Under the pieces are notes generated by a model. That model ran no database searches, had not been told where the DNA came from, and saw nothing but the letters and a program-made list of their open reading frames with translations. DNA of 64,000 bases from Kalmusia sp. IMI 367209 (taxonomy: Eukaryota > Ascomycota > Dothideomycetes > Pleosporales > Didymosphaeriaceae). The position numbers were made by a program, and so were the translations under genes. The stretch is from assembly GCA_027946365.1 (NCBI GenBank), contig JAPEUQ010000017.1, forward strand, positions 372,001 through 436,000. The letters run 5' to 3'. Position 1 is the stretch's first letter. Each line of letters opens with the position of its first letter. Shown here in pieces: positions 12,771-24,669 of this stretch.

Positions 12771-14210
12771 GTTGATCACCGTCGAATAATGCGTTTAGTA
12801 CGAGGTCGCTGGGTGTCAAGGCGAGTGGCGCCTTATCGCTACGTCAAATTCTTGGCAGAGCCGCGCTAGAATGTAATTAGCAAGAGCGCCTTGCCTAGTA
12901 TTCACTTCGGAGTCGTTGGCGTGCGAGACTGTGGAAATTGCTTAGTTGTCTCACGTCTATTGCTCCATACCCATGTAGCTGCCGTAAGCAAGGATGCGCG
13001 TTTTTTCTCGCCCGAGAAAAATTAACTTTTCCCTTCTAGTATTAGTAAGATGATACAAGATGCCAGCGGTGCAGTCGTTGTCGGGAAATAGGCAAAAGCT
13101 GAGTAAAGCATTGATTCTTGAGGCTTCTCGGAGAAGTAATTGTAAAACTAACTAGCTTGCCTACATAAAATAAACAAAGACAAACGTCCATGCCAGGTGC
13201 GGCGAAGCACCCCTTCCGCCAACAGTCCTAAGGCATACTCACCGTTGACCCTGTGCCGCATGCAGTGATGCGGCAGGCCCCAACTCACCTATCGTACAAT
13301 TTCCCTTGCGTAATACAATCACATCTCATGCAGTGCAATCACACCTCAAATGGTGCAATCTTGCGTGACGAAACTGGGTACAGTAATCTGAATCGTGGAT
13401 CGACGATGAGCGCTACTCTAAAACCGATGGGTGTCGCTATATAGTGCGTTGGCTTGGCTGTTTTTGTGGCTCAGTGGCCCTATGGTCCACATAGTCAAAG
13501 AGTCGCAGAGCCTAGTCACTTAACCTAATCATGTGATCACATTGTACTCAGCGTCTGGTCCGTAAATTCTGAGATCCGACCTCCATAGATCCCCATCATT
13601 GGTTTTGTCATTACTGGAATACTGTTGCGACGTAGCAGCCGTGACAGTGATGCTGTAAAAGCGGGTAGAAGTGAGTGGCGGGCGTAGCCGCGAATTCCAG
13701 ATACCGCTATTCAATTTTTGCAAAGGGTTTCGCAGCTAGGGTCTAGTAATCCATGACAACAAGCGTATCAGCATGGGGAGACCGCGTTAGCGTGGGTCAA
13801 TGTAGAGGTGGTGACTAGCACAAGTAAGATTATCGTCCGCGGACAATTTTAGGCATCAATTGATAAGTCCCCGTTTCCGACAAACTGTGGACCAAAATAC
13901 ATGGGTTGTGGTTGGGCCGTCTACATTGGATCCACCAAAGAATTATTGAATACAGATACACTACCGGTCGGAAGGCCTGGGAATACCGATGCAGGGACGG
14001 TCATTATCGTGGAAATGCAGATACATGGACAGATGGGATCTATGATTCAGACTCTTTTTCAAGAATCACAAAACGAGCCGTGTCGGAGTTGACCCCGCCT
14101 CGCTCAAAGTCTTGAGGCTTTCCAGCTGATTTGTTCTAATGGCTCTTGGCCTCTGATACCGACAGATTATTAATAAGATAATATACGTTTAGGTACCACA
14201 GAAGAAGACA
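12771..14210. other. intergenic; no gene supported
   Basis: Short frames occur, for example 13723-13529 minus (64 codons, ending GPDAEYNVIT) and 13906-14115 plus, but neither has a recognisable motif or a consistent splice partner. The 13723-13529 frame has coding-like composition and could be the end of a lost gene. Confidence 0.4.
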
Positions 14211-15192
14211 TCAAAGACTTGATGAAGTACAATAAGTAAGCGTACCTATTTGGTGTAAGCTTAGGTTGAATTCATTCACGCTAGCTGTATTACATACCCT
14301 CTTCGCCCAACGTACAAATTCGTTGACGCTTACAACCTCTTGGTCTCTAAATCCCACATCAGATATAGGCTCTTCCCATGGAGATGGAAAGGCAGCAACA
14401 AGATCGACGAGAGGCTGTAAAGAGAGCACGTGTATATGTTCCGGTAATGGACCATCATCCTCAGGTTGGAGTCGTTCAGCTAATGGCTCGAGATCGGGAA
14501 TAAGCTTCCGTACAGGCTCGTCTTTAGGCTTGGCCCAATAGCGCGTTGGGTAGTTGATTCTACATGTAACGTCTATAATACCATCACGCGTTGATAGCCC
14601 GTTTGGTGGAAGAGCTAGAGCAGAATATATAAATCCGAGACGTCGTTTCAGAGGCCGTGTGCGGATAGTGTCGTCCCTATCAATGGACGTACGTTGCTTC
14701 CAGTAACCATCGCAGCGCCATGTAAGAAGTATAATGGCTTGGAGAAGATTGTCTTTTGTGAGAGACACAGGTTCGGAGAATGGAAAATGCGCGTGAGATG
14801 TAACGAGAGCTTCAAGGAAGGAGCCTGCTGATTCTATAACCTTCGCCTTCTCGCTATGAGCTTGCGCTAGGTGATGTACGACTGATGATATTTTTATGTG
14901 TCCATCTGAGGTCGTTTCGAGTTCTGCTGCAAGCCTATTGAAGTGCTGAAGTTCGCCTTCTACAAGGAGAGCTGGATTGGCTTCGTTGCCTTCCAAAAGG
15001 TTTGCGAGGAACAGACTGCGAATATCGCCTGATTGCATGTTAACACTGGTTTGGATCCTTGTAGACGTGAATATGTATACCAACACTGCTGTTTTGAAAC
15101 CATTTCTGGAATCTCGCCTCCATTTCCGCGTTACTGGGCCGCTTGGGTGGCTTGTCCCGCTTTTTGCGACTGAATAAGGATGACAGCACCAT
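14211..15192 (-). CDS. conserved-looking protein of unknown function
   Basis: I place the start at the ATG at 15192 (MVLSSLFSRKK). A GT-AG intron (15029-15080, phase 1) then joins the first 37 codons to the long frame 15028-14211, giving 309 residues. Reading the long frame upstream without splicing gives low-complexity sequence, so the two-exon model is better. The protein starts with a basic segment (RKKRDKPPKRPSNAEMEARF), followed by a soluble, mostly helical region. No signal peptide, membrane segment or catalytic motif is evident. A GTATGT site near codon 285 could be another donor, so the last 20 residues are uncertain. I do not recognise the family. Confidence 0.6.
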
Positions 15193-16108
15193 TGGGCAAA
15201 CAGCAGTTGATCTTCTGGGAGAGTTGGGTGCGCGAGTGCGGTACACGATGGTTCAGGATATAAGAGTGCAGGCAGCAGTGGCAATATGAATGAGTGATGA
15301 GATTCAATGCCTGGTTAGTGTCAGCACGGACGGTTTATAGGCCGCTAGTCCCATCGCGGGTCCAAAAACCACAGCCTCGGTAGCCATCGTGTAAGACGTC
15401 GGGCTTCACGCCGCAAACTTGCATCCGAACGATACATTTGGCAGCACAGACTATGCAGCATTGCGGCTGAATTCTCGGTTTTCACGTTTCCTAGAACTCA
15501 TTCCCAGTAGCTACTAGACTCAATTATACTTTCAGACTCACTCTCATCTACTGAGACTCTCATACCATAATTCAAGTATGATGCCTTGCTAATAGACACT
15601 CAGAGATTTTGCAAATCTCTGCTAATCCAAGGATATGCATCGATATCCGTAAGGCGTAATTCACTCGGCCCCGAGTATGCGAGCTGCGAGATTATTTCCA
15701 GAGATCAAGGTAGATCGACGACTATGAGTTAGTAGTATGAGGCTAGCTCAAGCCCGAACGTTCGATACAGACGGCCGTGCATGCAACATGTGGGGTTATT
15801 TATAGGCTCTACAAAGACTGACCTGTGCCAAAGCTTGTTCGTGCGATATCCAGAGGTAAAAGTAAATTTCCGGTGATAGGGAGTTGTTTCGTTGCTCAGA
15901 GAAGTCCGTCTTGTGGCGGCGGCGACCCCATATAAAACTTGGAGGGATGCACAAAATATACAGCATAGGCATCAATTCCATTCATACATTCTCTCAACCG
16001 TGATCTACTTACATTTCTTAGCTAACTCACTGGTTTGATAGCGCATCTTGTCACTAAGCTTTTCTGATCTCGTTCGATTCATATCTTGTGCTAAGAATAT
16101 TGCCCACA
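15193..16108. other. intergenic region, promoter of the secreted protein at 16109
   Basis: About 900 bases without a supported gene. It lies between divergently transcribed genes, and the right end has TATA-like and pyrimidine-rich leader features for the gene at 16109. Confidence 0.5.
15931..15937 (+). promoter_or_regulatory. TATA-like element
   Basis: TATAAAA about 170 bases before the ATG at 16109, followed by a pyrimidine-rich leader. Position and sequence suit a fungal core promoter. It is not proven. Confidence 0.4.
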
Positions 16109-17217
16109 ATGCGCGCAACGAAGTATCTTTTTTTCCTTTTTGGATTGCTGGCTCTCTACGCAATCTCAGTTCCAGTTGAGCCAATAGAAATTGGGCCTGC
16201 TGGGCATATCGAAAGCGATGTATCAGTCAGAAACTTCGGCCTAACCATCGAGGAGAGACATGGAATGGAGAAGAGACGAGGCCGAGGAGGTAGGGGTAGG
16301 TCTCCCCAACACTGGCATAACGTAAGAAGTATACTTATTGGGTGCCAATAATGTAGGTGGAAGTAGATCGAGACAGAGACCACGACCAGCCCGTACAACA
16401 CGAACAAAGAAGACGAAGCAGAGGAAGCAAAAGACCAAGAAGCAACAGAAATCTAGGAAGCAGAAAACTAGAAAGCAGAAGACCAAGGGAAAGAACACAA
16501 AGGGAAAGAAGGTTTGAGATATTTTCAATAACAGAGCAAGCCAAAGCTGACCCACGTCAGAGCAAGCAGTGCAGGCGCACAAATTCCGGAAACTGTGGCA
16601 AGACGCTGAATTACATGAAAGCAGAGGAGGCCGCAAAGAAGAAGGGCCAGACACTACAGCTTAACCAGGCATATATGCTTAAGTATGAATCCGGCACCGA
16701 TATGATGGCTCACGCGAAATTGATTGTCGGCACGGTCCGCAAGAACAATCTGGGTGAGCTTGATTTCGACGCCTTCGCAAGCTCGCTCACCTTTGAGGGC
16801 GACGTTGCCGATATTGAAGGATGTAATCGCTACTTCGGCGCTAAATGTAAGCATGGCCCTACCAGGGAGTACAAATGTTCTCAGGGCCCCGGGGAAGGAA
16901 ACTATAAATTCAAGGGAAGCGCGAGCCCCGTGTTTGCGGACAGGGAGACTTTCCTGCAGGCCGGTGAAATGATTCTCGAACGGAACACAAAGTACAACAT
17001 CCTCTACAACAACTGCCAGACGCACGTTAAGAAATTGAGGAACGTCGCAAAACTTAAGAAAGGAGAGGATCCTACTGTTCCGGAGCAGCCTACAACTCCC
17101 AATTCTGAGAGCAGTTCTGGGGGCGGGTCTGGACATGCATCTCATGATGGCGGATCTGACAGGCCTGAACCAGGTTTGAGGATTACCAATCCAGATACCG
17201 ATTCTGACGGAGAATAA
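16109..17217 (+). CDS. secreted protein with Kex2 site, Lys-rich linker and Cys domain
   Basis: Likely extracellular. Preferred exons are 16109-16321, 16377-16511 and 16561-17217 (334 residues, introns of 55 and 49 nt). Residues 1-22 form a signal peptide. A dibasic KR at 55-56 precedes an Arg/Gly run. Exon 2 encodes a linker made almost only of Lys, Arg, Gln and Thr (72-116). Residues 117-334 form a Cys-containing domain with a His (AHAKL, 167) and NNCQTH (266-271), followed by a Ser/Gly-rich acidic tail. An alternative splice (one 35-nt intron, 16322-16356) keeps another frame open through the linker, but that intron is unusually short. The His plus Asn-Cys arrangement recalls papain-fold/LRAT-like enzymes, which is only a suggestion. 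The plan matches the genes at 30933 and 37990. Confidence 0.7.
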
Positions 17218-20200
17218 GCGCAAACTGGTGATCGCAAGGTGGCCGAGGATTTATCAAGGAGATCTGCTGCAGTGGGGAGACCTTGTTTAACTCATTATCC
17301 TGACACATTGTGTATTTCGCATTTTGTTTTGTTGTTCCATATAAGGCTAAGTAGCTTCTCCTGAATCGATGTCTAGGTTGACACAATTGATGGATCTATG
17401 TCTCATTACGTTGTTGTATTCACACATGAAATGCTCACATCATCTGTGCCACTCACTCACAGAAACGATGGCAACCAGAACGAGATAAGGCCCTAGGAAT
17501 ATTGCTTAGTCTCATACCCGCTATTGTAGGCCGGTCGTGCTAATCATGACAAGGTAAAATGTGAAATTAGTGCATGAAGACAAACGAAGTAATTTGGCCA
17601 CAATCGTACTTGCAGTCGCCATGGGTATATGGTGCGTGAGCATAGATTTAAAGACACTATAGATAGCATAAGGGTTTATTCCAGCAAGACTTTCCAAAGC
17701 CATCCTTTCGTCCGCTTTTCAGCTTGTACAAGGAATGATCCGATGGAGTAATGCTTCGTTAACGATGGGCTTATTCTAGCATAGCAATCGATACCGCCGT
17801 TCCCAGGCTGTGCATCCCAAACAGACCGCATGCAACTCACTGCTTAGCAGATCTTGTTATCATGCTTAATGCATCCATTCCAAACATCGTTGACCGCGGA
17901 CTCGATATGATTTAGGATATCACCACATAGAAGCGTACTGCTGTATTATTCGCACCCAGCAGGTTTGCTATATTCAAACAGCGCTGAATGATGGACCGCA
18001 TGTATTCAATGATGCCAGCGTGCATCATGCGTAGCATCGCGTTGGCTTGCCACTAGGTGGCCAGATGTGCGTGATGCTTAATATGCCAACAAGCATGGGC
18101 CACTCGCTGCCATCCATATGCCAGATAACCCGAAGTACTCTCACTTACTAATCACTCCAGACCGATGAAGTGGCATGTCCTGTAACGGTAACAGTAAGTA
18201 CCTTTGAACTGTAATGAAAGCTTCTCACTGATATGACGTGTAGCGTTGATTATTAGCTATCAACTCAGCCTCCTTCCATTTCGTTATCATCCACCCTCCA
18301 TGCGAGATCTTTCCAGGCTTGTCATCATTGGAAAAAGTCTTTCTTTATCTCTGCGTTCCTTCCAACACCGTTCATGGTGAGTAAGCCTTCCTAGGGGACC
18401 TAGTACGGTGGAAATAGCTTCGCGGAGCTTATGGAGTTTTCGTAAGCTCTCTTTGAAATTAGATGCATCGTACTATTCCGGATCGGCCTCGCATTTAAGC
18501 CATTAGACACGATACTGTAGAGTCTATTCCACCTCGTATTCAGTGACTGGGTTTAAAGAGGACCCTGTTATGCATGGTTTTCGTGGATCTTCAGCCGCAA
18601 GCTTTAAAGGTTTGAATTTTTGGACGATAGCCCTGTCCTTTGTAATCGTCGTGATCTATCATAACATTCGAAAATGATCAAAGTAGAACACTCAAAGAAC
18701 CGACTCATTTGGAACATATACAAAGAGCTTGTGCGGAGGGCACAGGTCGATATGAAAAGTTCATTTCTGGTATTCAGTCGGTGTATATCAATCTATAGCT
18801 TCACGCAGACCCTTATTCAAAAAATTAGTTTCGACATAATCTAAGTCTTGCTGACGGAAGAGCTATTCACTTATTGGCGAGAGCAAACGTTTCGATTCCT
18901 ACAGTGGTCGTTCCATATTGTAAGAAGCATCGAAGTTGCCACTGTTTTAAGCTCTACGCCTGATTCGTTCCAGCGGCACCGCCTCCACAATGCCGCTCTC
19001 TTCCTGCCTGCCCAATCCCCTCGCCTCCTGCTTCTTGGTATATGTCGTACGCTGATCTGTTGTTATGGGACCCGAAAAAAGGAAGGCAGTCCTCGCTTAC
19101 CTGTATATTCAACTCGTACTCCCTCCAAATCCCTCCAAAGCTCTTCTACTTCATTCCAGATGCACAACTTGTTCACATCAGTTCCCGAAGCTGTCCGAAC
19201 CTTATTACAGATTACCTTCTCATCTATCGCTGTCCTCATTATTTATCTCCATATCCCTCATACATGGCTCCCATCACTGCACCTTCAACCTCCACCCACA
19301 CACCCTCATCGACCATACGATTCAAGACCACTATGGACCTCAGGTAGTGCCGATGTTCCCGGATTTGATTCCCTCTTCTGTTACCAAAGAGACACTCTGA
19401 CTCGAGACTCTAGGCATCATATCATCATTGGTCCTCGTTCGATCCATATACCTTCGTCAGGACGCCCATACATAAGCCACACAACATTCCCAGATGCTTA
19501 ACCTACGGCCTGTCTCCTTGCAAGCGACAATGACTGTGGTTTGGCTATCGGATATGCAGTATGGCTGGCGTAAGGGTTGTTCTGAACAAGGTAGGGACCT
19601 ACCTATCAACCTCAGTGAAGAAAACGTGTCATCCTGCCGACGGAGTCCCCTCGGAAAGAGGGATATTATATGGGGATATTTAAGTGCAACTAGAGAGGCA
19701 CTAAAGGGAGGTCGGATTTTTCTAGTTATTCTCCGCACCCTACTTAGTCCGTGTGGCTGACAAAACAAAAACTGCAGAGCGACTCAACCGTTGGGTTGCT
19801 GTGATATGGCTTGGTCGACGAGATAACCAGTACCGCGGTTGGGAGGTATATTGGGCCCTGGCTAGTTTATTGAGTGTGCGGCTCCAAATTTGTGCGCGTA
19901 CAGTAGGTGCATGGACCTTGCGTCCACTTTTCATAGCAAAACGATCCCATGTCCATGTTTCTCATCACTTCAATCAATATCTTTTACGCTTGATCTAACC
20001 GGATGAAATTCGCTTTTAGCACGTGAGACTCGTGATTCTTTTTACCAAAGTTTGGGAATTAAGTCTTCGCTTAGATAGAGTTTCTTCTCGCAAATGGGTA
20101 GCCATTGTTTTTTTCGCGTGCGAATTTTGGTTATGGCGAGCTGCAACATAGCAGGTGATCTCTGCAGACACGTTGGTATGAATATGTTACCAATGCGCGT

Positions 20201-20437
20201 GTTGGGTACGAAGACTGGAGAAGGTTGTACGATGACGACACCATTAGGTACTGATTCGAGAAATAGCGGGCCGTACGAAGGGTAGAAAATGTTGGCAGAA
20301 GTGGCTCCGGGGTATATGGAAGGAGCCCTCATTGGGTGTTAATATAGCTAGTTTATTTCTCTATAGTAGCTGAGAGCTCTCCACATATCGGTAGGCCCTT
20401 TCATGCGGCACTACATATGTCTTAGCTTTACCACAGG
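17218..20437. other. 3.2 kb without a supportable gene
   Basis: Several frames are open here, the longest 18848-19501 plus, but all three plus frames are open together over 19040-19500. This is what a C/T-rich, TC-biased stretch produces by chance. No motif, start context or splice pattern stands out. A minus frame at 20332-20042 (start MRAPSIYPGA) is also unrecognised. Confidence 0.45.
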
Positions 20438-20976
20438 ATGCGACTAGATCAAACTGTCGAAGGCGGGCTTAGGCGGACAAAGAGACATTTGAGTTCAGCG
20501 GAATGCGACTGTTATCTGGATGGGAATTGGCGAATTCGCATTATCAAGTAAATTAGCCCTAATTCCTCAGGTACTGTAACAGCTGACATGGTTAGCGTCT
20601 GGCGGCCTCTATATCGTACTGTCACTAATGCACCTTTGGCTTGGTGCGATCGTGCTACGATATTACAGCAACATCTCATTGCGACAAATAGAGTTATACC
20701 AGAGTACGTAGGTGAGATATATTATGTGAAATATAATCCGGAGCAGAGGTGGTTTTGGTTAAGTTCACAAACCCCTGAAGAGGCGCTTGTCTTCATGAGC
20801 TTCGGCTATGACTCTACTGATGTTCCACGCGGTGAGTCACTTGATACGGAATTCAAGGCTTTTTAAGGCTGATATGAACAGGCTGCCCTCACGCATCTTT
20901 CAATTTGGAGATAGGTGATTCTGATACAGGACGGGAGAGCATTGAAGTGAGATCGATTGTGAACAGTCCACGTTGA
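20438..20976 (+). pseudogene. 5'-truncated asaB/CmcJ-like hydroxylase fragment
   Basis: Three exons (20438-20547, 20596-20831, 20882-20976) with good GT-AG introns encode the last 146 residues of a protein of the NvfI/asaB/CmcJ (GA4 desaturase-like) family, putative non-heme iron oxygenases of secondary metabolism. Diagnostic pieces are LDQTVEGGLRRTKRHLSS, INVWRPL, LAWCDRATI, YYVKYNPEQRWFWLSSQTPEE, ALVFMSF, CPHASFNL and RESIEVRSIV. Family members usually have roughly twice this length. Immediately upstream the frame meets a TGA, and no N-terminal half is found. The surviving splice sites suggest that loss of the 5' half is recent. It ends convergently about 200 bases from the amidase gene. 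Confidence 0.7.
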
Positions 20977-21170
20977 GCAAATGTAACTCATATATCCCTC
21001 ATTACCGTCCAATCCGACGCGTGGCTGGTCGCTTTCTGAATAGCCACATCACAAAGCTTCCTAGAATCAACAAGTAAGATATTCTAGTACCCATCGAGAT
21101 TGAGGCGGTCTGACTACGAGGTACAGGAACTAATTGCATGGGTTAGATAGAGATCTGGATGACTGAATTA

Positions 21171-23068
21171 TTAATAGATAGCACCTGGCGAAGTGCCATT
21201 GAGTGCAGCGGGAGGCTTTCTTTGGAAGTTGTTGTTCCAGGCCCCTTGCACCTTTAGCAATAACTCTTCTTGATTGCTACACGCGAGAAATATCAGGCCA
21301 AAAGGCCGTCTATTCATGTCCAGGTATGATAATGGTAGTGTAGCTGCAGGGTAGCCTTGTAATTGATCAGCAGAATTCAGAGAGGATTGAGAAACTACGA
21401 ACTGGCAAAAGATGGCATTTTTGTGATAGAACTATCTGCCGGACCTATGATCACATCGAGTTCGTAGCGATCCAGCGCTTGGTCAATACCTTGAGATCGT
21501 CCGGCCGAGCGAACATGTTTCATGGTTTCAGAGTATTCCTCAGCTCCAGGAGTGAAGTTAAGGCATTCTTCCAAGATATACTGGTTGTCTTTGCCTGGAA
21601 GAATCAGGAGAAAATTACCTTTTCGAAGCTCCTGGCCAGTACGTGCCTTGTTGAACTGTACGAGCTGCTCTAGAGTGCGAACTTTTGAATACTCTAGATT
21701 GCTCAAATAGCTTTCAAAGTCTCTTTTGAATCCATGTTCTTGCCAAGTTAATATTCAGATATTTGAGATAGATATCTTACGCTTATTGTGCAGTGTAGGT
21801 AATGCAGTTCGATCTTCCGTAGTTGGAAAATGGAGCTCGATATTCTCATGAAAAGCCTTTGCAAGCGGTCTAATTGTCCCATATGCAGTCATGATCTCCT
21901 TGATCATCTGCTTGGTTGCACTGGCATCGTGTTTGACCATAAAGGCAGGCTGTTGCCAAGATTCTGGGTCTAATACTCCAATCCGAAGATCTCGCCAAGA
22001 TCCATTCCGAGAAGCTGACGGGTACTTGTTTGGCTCTTTGTCATTTGGCATTCCGACCAGGGCATCCATAAGGATACCACGATCTTCAGCAGTCTTTGCC
22101 ATTGGGCCTGGCACATCAAATAAGTTGCTTACTGGAACCAGACCTTTATTGGATATGAGGCCCGGAGTTGGTTTTATCGAGTACAGAGCGGCGCGGTTAC
22201 ACGGCATAATGATAGAACCGTCAGTCTCTTCACCAATTGCGGCCGGACTGAATCCTGCCGAAACTGCAACTGATGATCCAGTCGAGGACCCCCTGGGGTC
22301 CTGTATAAATCAGAGCCAAATCTAGCTATCGGAGAAGATAACTCACACTGTGACCGGCAGAAGTGTCGTCTGGTTGCACCCCGCCTCGAACATATGTTGA
22401 CTGTACCTGATCAGCAGTAGCAGACCATCTACATGGCAAACCAACTCCTCTATGATAGTGTTAGTCAGAAGCTGACTGAAGTTTGTACAAGACAAACTTG
22501 AAGAAACTCAATTCCTAATATCGGTCAGCGACACGGGAGACTTATCTCAGATATACTTCGATACTCACAGACACACTAGTCTTACCAAGAATGATTGCAC
22601 CCGCATTCAGTAGCTGATGAATCATGTCAGTGTATAGCTCAATCAATGACATTAGTAGACTCAGCAGATTCACAACATCAGCGTTGTTTTTTGACTTTGT
22701 GCCCGCCAACGCCAACGCGCCTGCCGTTGAGTGCATGTCAAAGCTCTGATCTGTAGCGATGGAGTCTTGCAACAACCTTTAGATCAGTTTATCTCAATAA
22801 CAGTCATAGAAACTCTGGAAAGTGCTCCAACTTTTATGAGGATCGGTATTCCTCCAAGACTTCCAAGCGTAGAAGCCGGCACGCCATTTTTTTTCGTAGC
22901 GTCAAACTTCCTAGCTTGCTCGAGAAGTAATGGCTTCGAAATCGTTACAGACACCGCCCGCAAATAGTCATTATGCTTGTTGATCTGCTCGAGATAAATT
23001 TGGATGAGTTCTTCACTAGTCAAGCTGGCTTCGTCCAGCAGGCGAAGAACTTCTGCAAGAGATGCCAC
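21171..23068 (-). CDS. amidase signature family hydrolase, possibly damaged
   Basis: Serine hydrolase of the Ser-Ser-Lys amidase family, cleaving a carboxamide; the substrate is unknown. Coding segments on the minus strand read, in order: ASLTSEELIQIYLEQINKH, GGIPILIK (catalytic Lys), DMHSTAGALALAGTKS, LLNAGAIILGKTSV, ELSFFK, CRWSATADQVQSTYVRGG, the signature PRGSSTGSSVAVSAGFSPAA, ETDGSI, ALYSIKPT, and after a last intron YPAATLPLSYLDMNRRPFG, ending at 21171. Most junctions are clean. At the first intron, after ILIK, no GT donor keeps frame; a single missing G would explain it. The N-terminal start is not visible (the frame opens with GTG at 23068 after a possible acceptor), so the gene may be 5'-incomplete. 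Treat it as probable amidase with a doubtful 5' half. Confidence 0.7.
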
Positions 23069-23705
23069 GAGATGATCAAATCACGCACGGGCTACCGAAG
23101 TGTAGTGCGGGAACAGCCGAGCGTTCAGAGCGCGCGGCCTAGTTGGCCTATGGATGACATAGTATGTTCGATTTGATAACAAAGTAAACTAGTGTGAGCG
23201 AGGGACACTAAAGTTCTTAAAGCGCAGATCGAATTAGAGGTGACACGGACACGTCGGTAAGCCGTAGCTTCGGGCGCCGCCCTGAGCATTGCAGGTGGCC
23301 TGTGCTCACGCCAGCAACTTAACTGACCGGTCGCATTTGCGAATTTTTGTAGAAGCAAGCGACAAGAGCCGAGGGGGTTCTCGAAGCTATCGTCACCATT
23401 CTTCCCTTACTCATTGTCTGGTGTGACGCTGCTTCCAGGGGGAGTGTAGCATCTGCGCATGAAGCCGCATGCTGCAGCTACGATGTGGGACATTCACACG
23501 GGTTTTGCTCTAGGAAGTAGTAAAAATTCGTAAGCCACAGCCACAATGCTACTCAAATATAAAACCCGGCCCTGGTGTATTGATGGCCCCTTGGCTGTAG
23601 AATGGTCAACCGCGTCCTTTTTGGCACTTGATTTGGTTCGTATAACGCTCACTTGATTATTGACAACCCTGCTCTCAGGGAACCTGCCATAATAGATCTA
23701 AAGCA
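23069..23705. other. intergenic, nothing recognised
   Basis: About 640 bases upstream of the amidase. It could hold a missing first amidase exon, but no in-frame ATG with a donor was found. Confidence 0.4.
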
Positions 23706-24669
23706 TCAAGGACCCATAGACGCAGTATAATAGGCCCAAGCATCCCAAGTTTCAGTGTGCTGATCTAAAATCATTGGCAAATACTTTACAGACCACTCTC
23801 CCTTATAGTCAGCAGTCCAATGGGCTTTACGATCCTCCCAGTAGACTGGGAGCCATCCAGTCTGCTCCCAATCTACAATTGCAATAACCTTAGGCGGATC
23901 GGACATCGTCACTAATATATTACTCCGATGAAGGTCTCCATGTGTAAGAACAATCTCACAGTCATCAGGAAGATGCTGGCGGAATGGTTCCACAGGAACA
24001 GAGTAAGGATCAGGCATTGGTCGTCGGCAGAGAAAGGTGTACCATTGATGAAAGGCTTCAACAGAGGTAAACGGCCCCGCTTCTTCCATATACTGAGGAT
24101 TGATGGCCCTGTCATAAAAAGTCCCCCGGGAGACGCTGCCTGCGCAGTGTTAGGCTAGTTGACATATAGAATTAGATGGGAGAGTACAGACCTATAAACG
24201 TCTCCTTAGAATCTTGTTTAAGCCAGCGTAAGTTTGTAGTGATTTTCTTCAGCTCATTGCAAACGCTAAGGCGGTCGTTTGCTACTAGCTCATCCCATAC
24301 TTCTTCTAAAGTCCGTCCGCTTATCGCCTCCATGTAAATGAAAACTTCATCCCCATCCTTACGCCACCCATATACTTCAGGGACTGGTACCGCACCTCGA
24401 AGGCAGCGTTGAACAGCATATAAAGATTGGCCCTCAGCTATTCTAACACCAGATCCCCACTTAACAAACAAGCCCATAGATTCGAATAGAACAGGCGGAG
24501 GATACGCGTTAGGGCCATCAGATCGAAAAGTCTTTCTCTTGTCCAAGGTAGTACCCGCAACATATTGGGCTTGTGCTTGTAAGCGGACCGTTTGCGGTGA
24601 GGGTAGTTGGTTGAATCGCTGGAAAAAAGTTGAACTCCGGTCGTCGAAATTCATTTCCGTTGGGATCAT
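23706..24669 (-). CDS. aminoglycoside phosphotransferase-like kinase
   Basis: Kinase-fold protein of the APH/choline kinase superfamily, abundant in filamentous fungi and mostly of unknown small-molecule substrate. Two exons (24669-24192, 24139-23706) with a phase-1 GT-AG intron give 303 residues. The N-lobe is recognisable by VKWGSGVRIAEGQSL and PVPEVYGW, the hinge by VFIYMEAISGRTLEEVW. The catalytic loop is HGDLHRSNILV (His226, Asp228, Asn233) and the metal-binding Asp is IVDWEQTG (Asp249). All key residues are present and there is no damage. The start at 24669 is the first ATG in frame with a normal N-lobe length. Confidence 0.9.

Noticed and set aside
13529..13723. 64-codon minus frame ending GPDAEYNVIT
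   Set aside because: Coding-like but cannot be linked to any upstream exon or family.
16654..17223. 189-codon minus frame opposite the secreted protein gene
   Set aside because: Shadow of the plus-strand coding sequence; no own motif.
18848..19501. 217-codon open frame on the plus strand
   Set aside because: All three plus frames are open together over much of it, it starts without ATG, and it has Ser/Pro/His-rich chance-like composition with no motif.
20042..20332. 96-codon minus frame starting MRAPSIYPGA
   Set aside because: Some coding-like look, but no recognised domain, splice partner or promoter; too weak to call.
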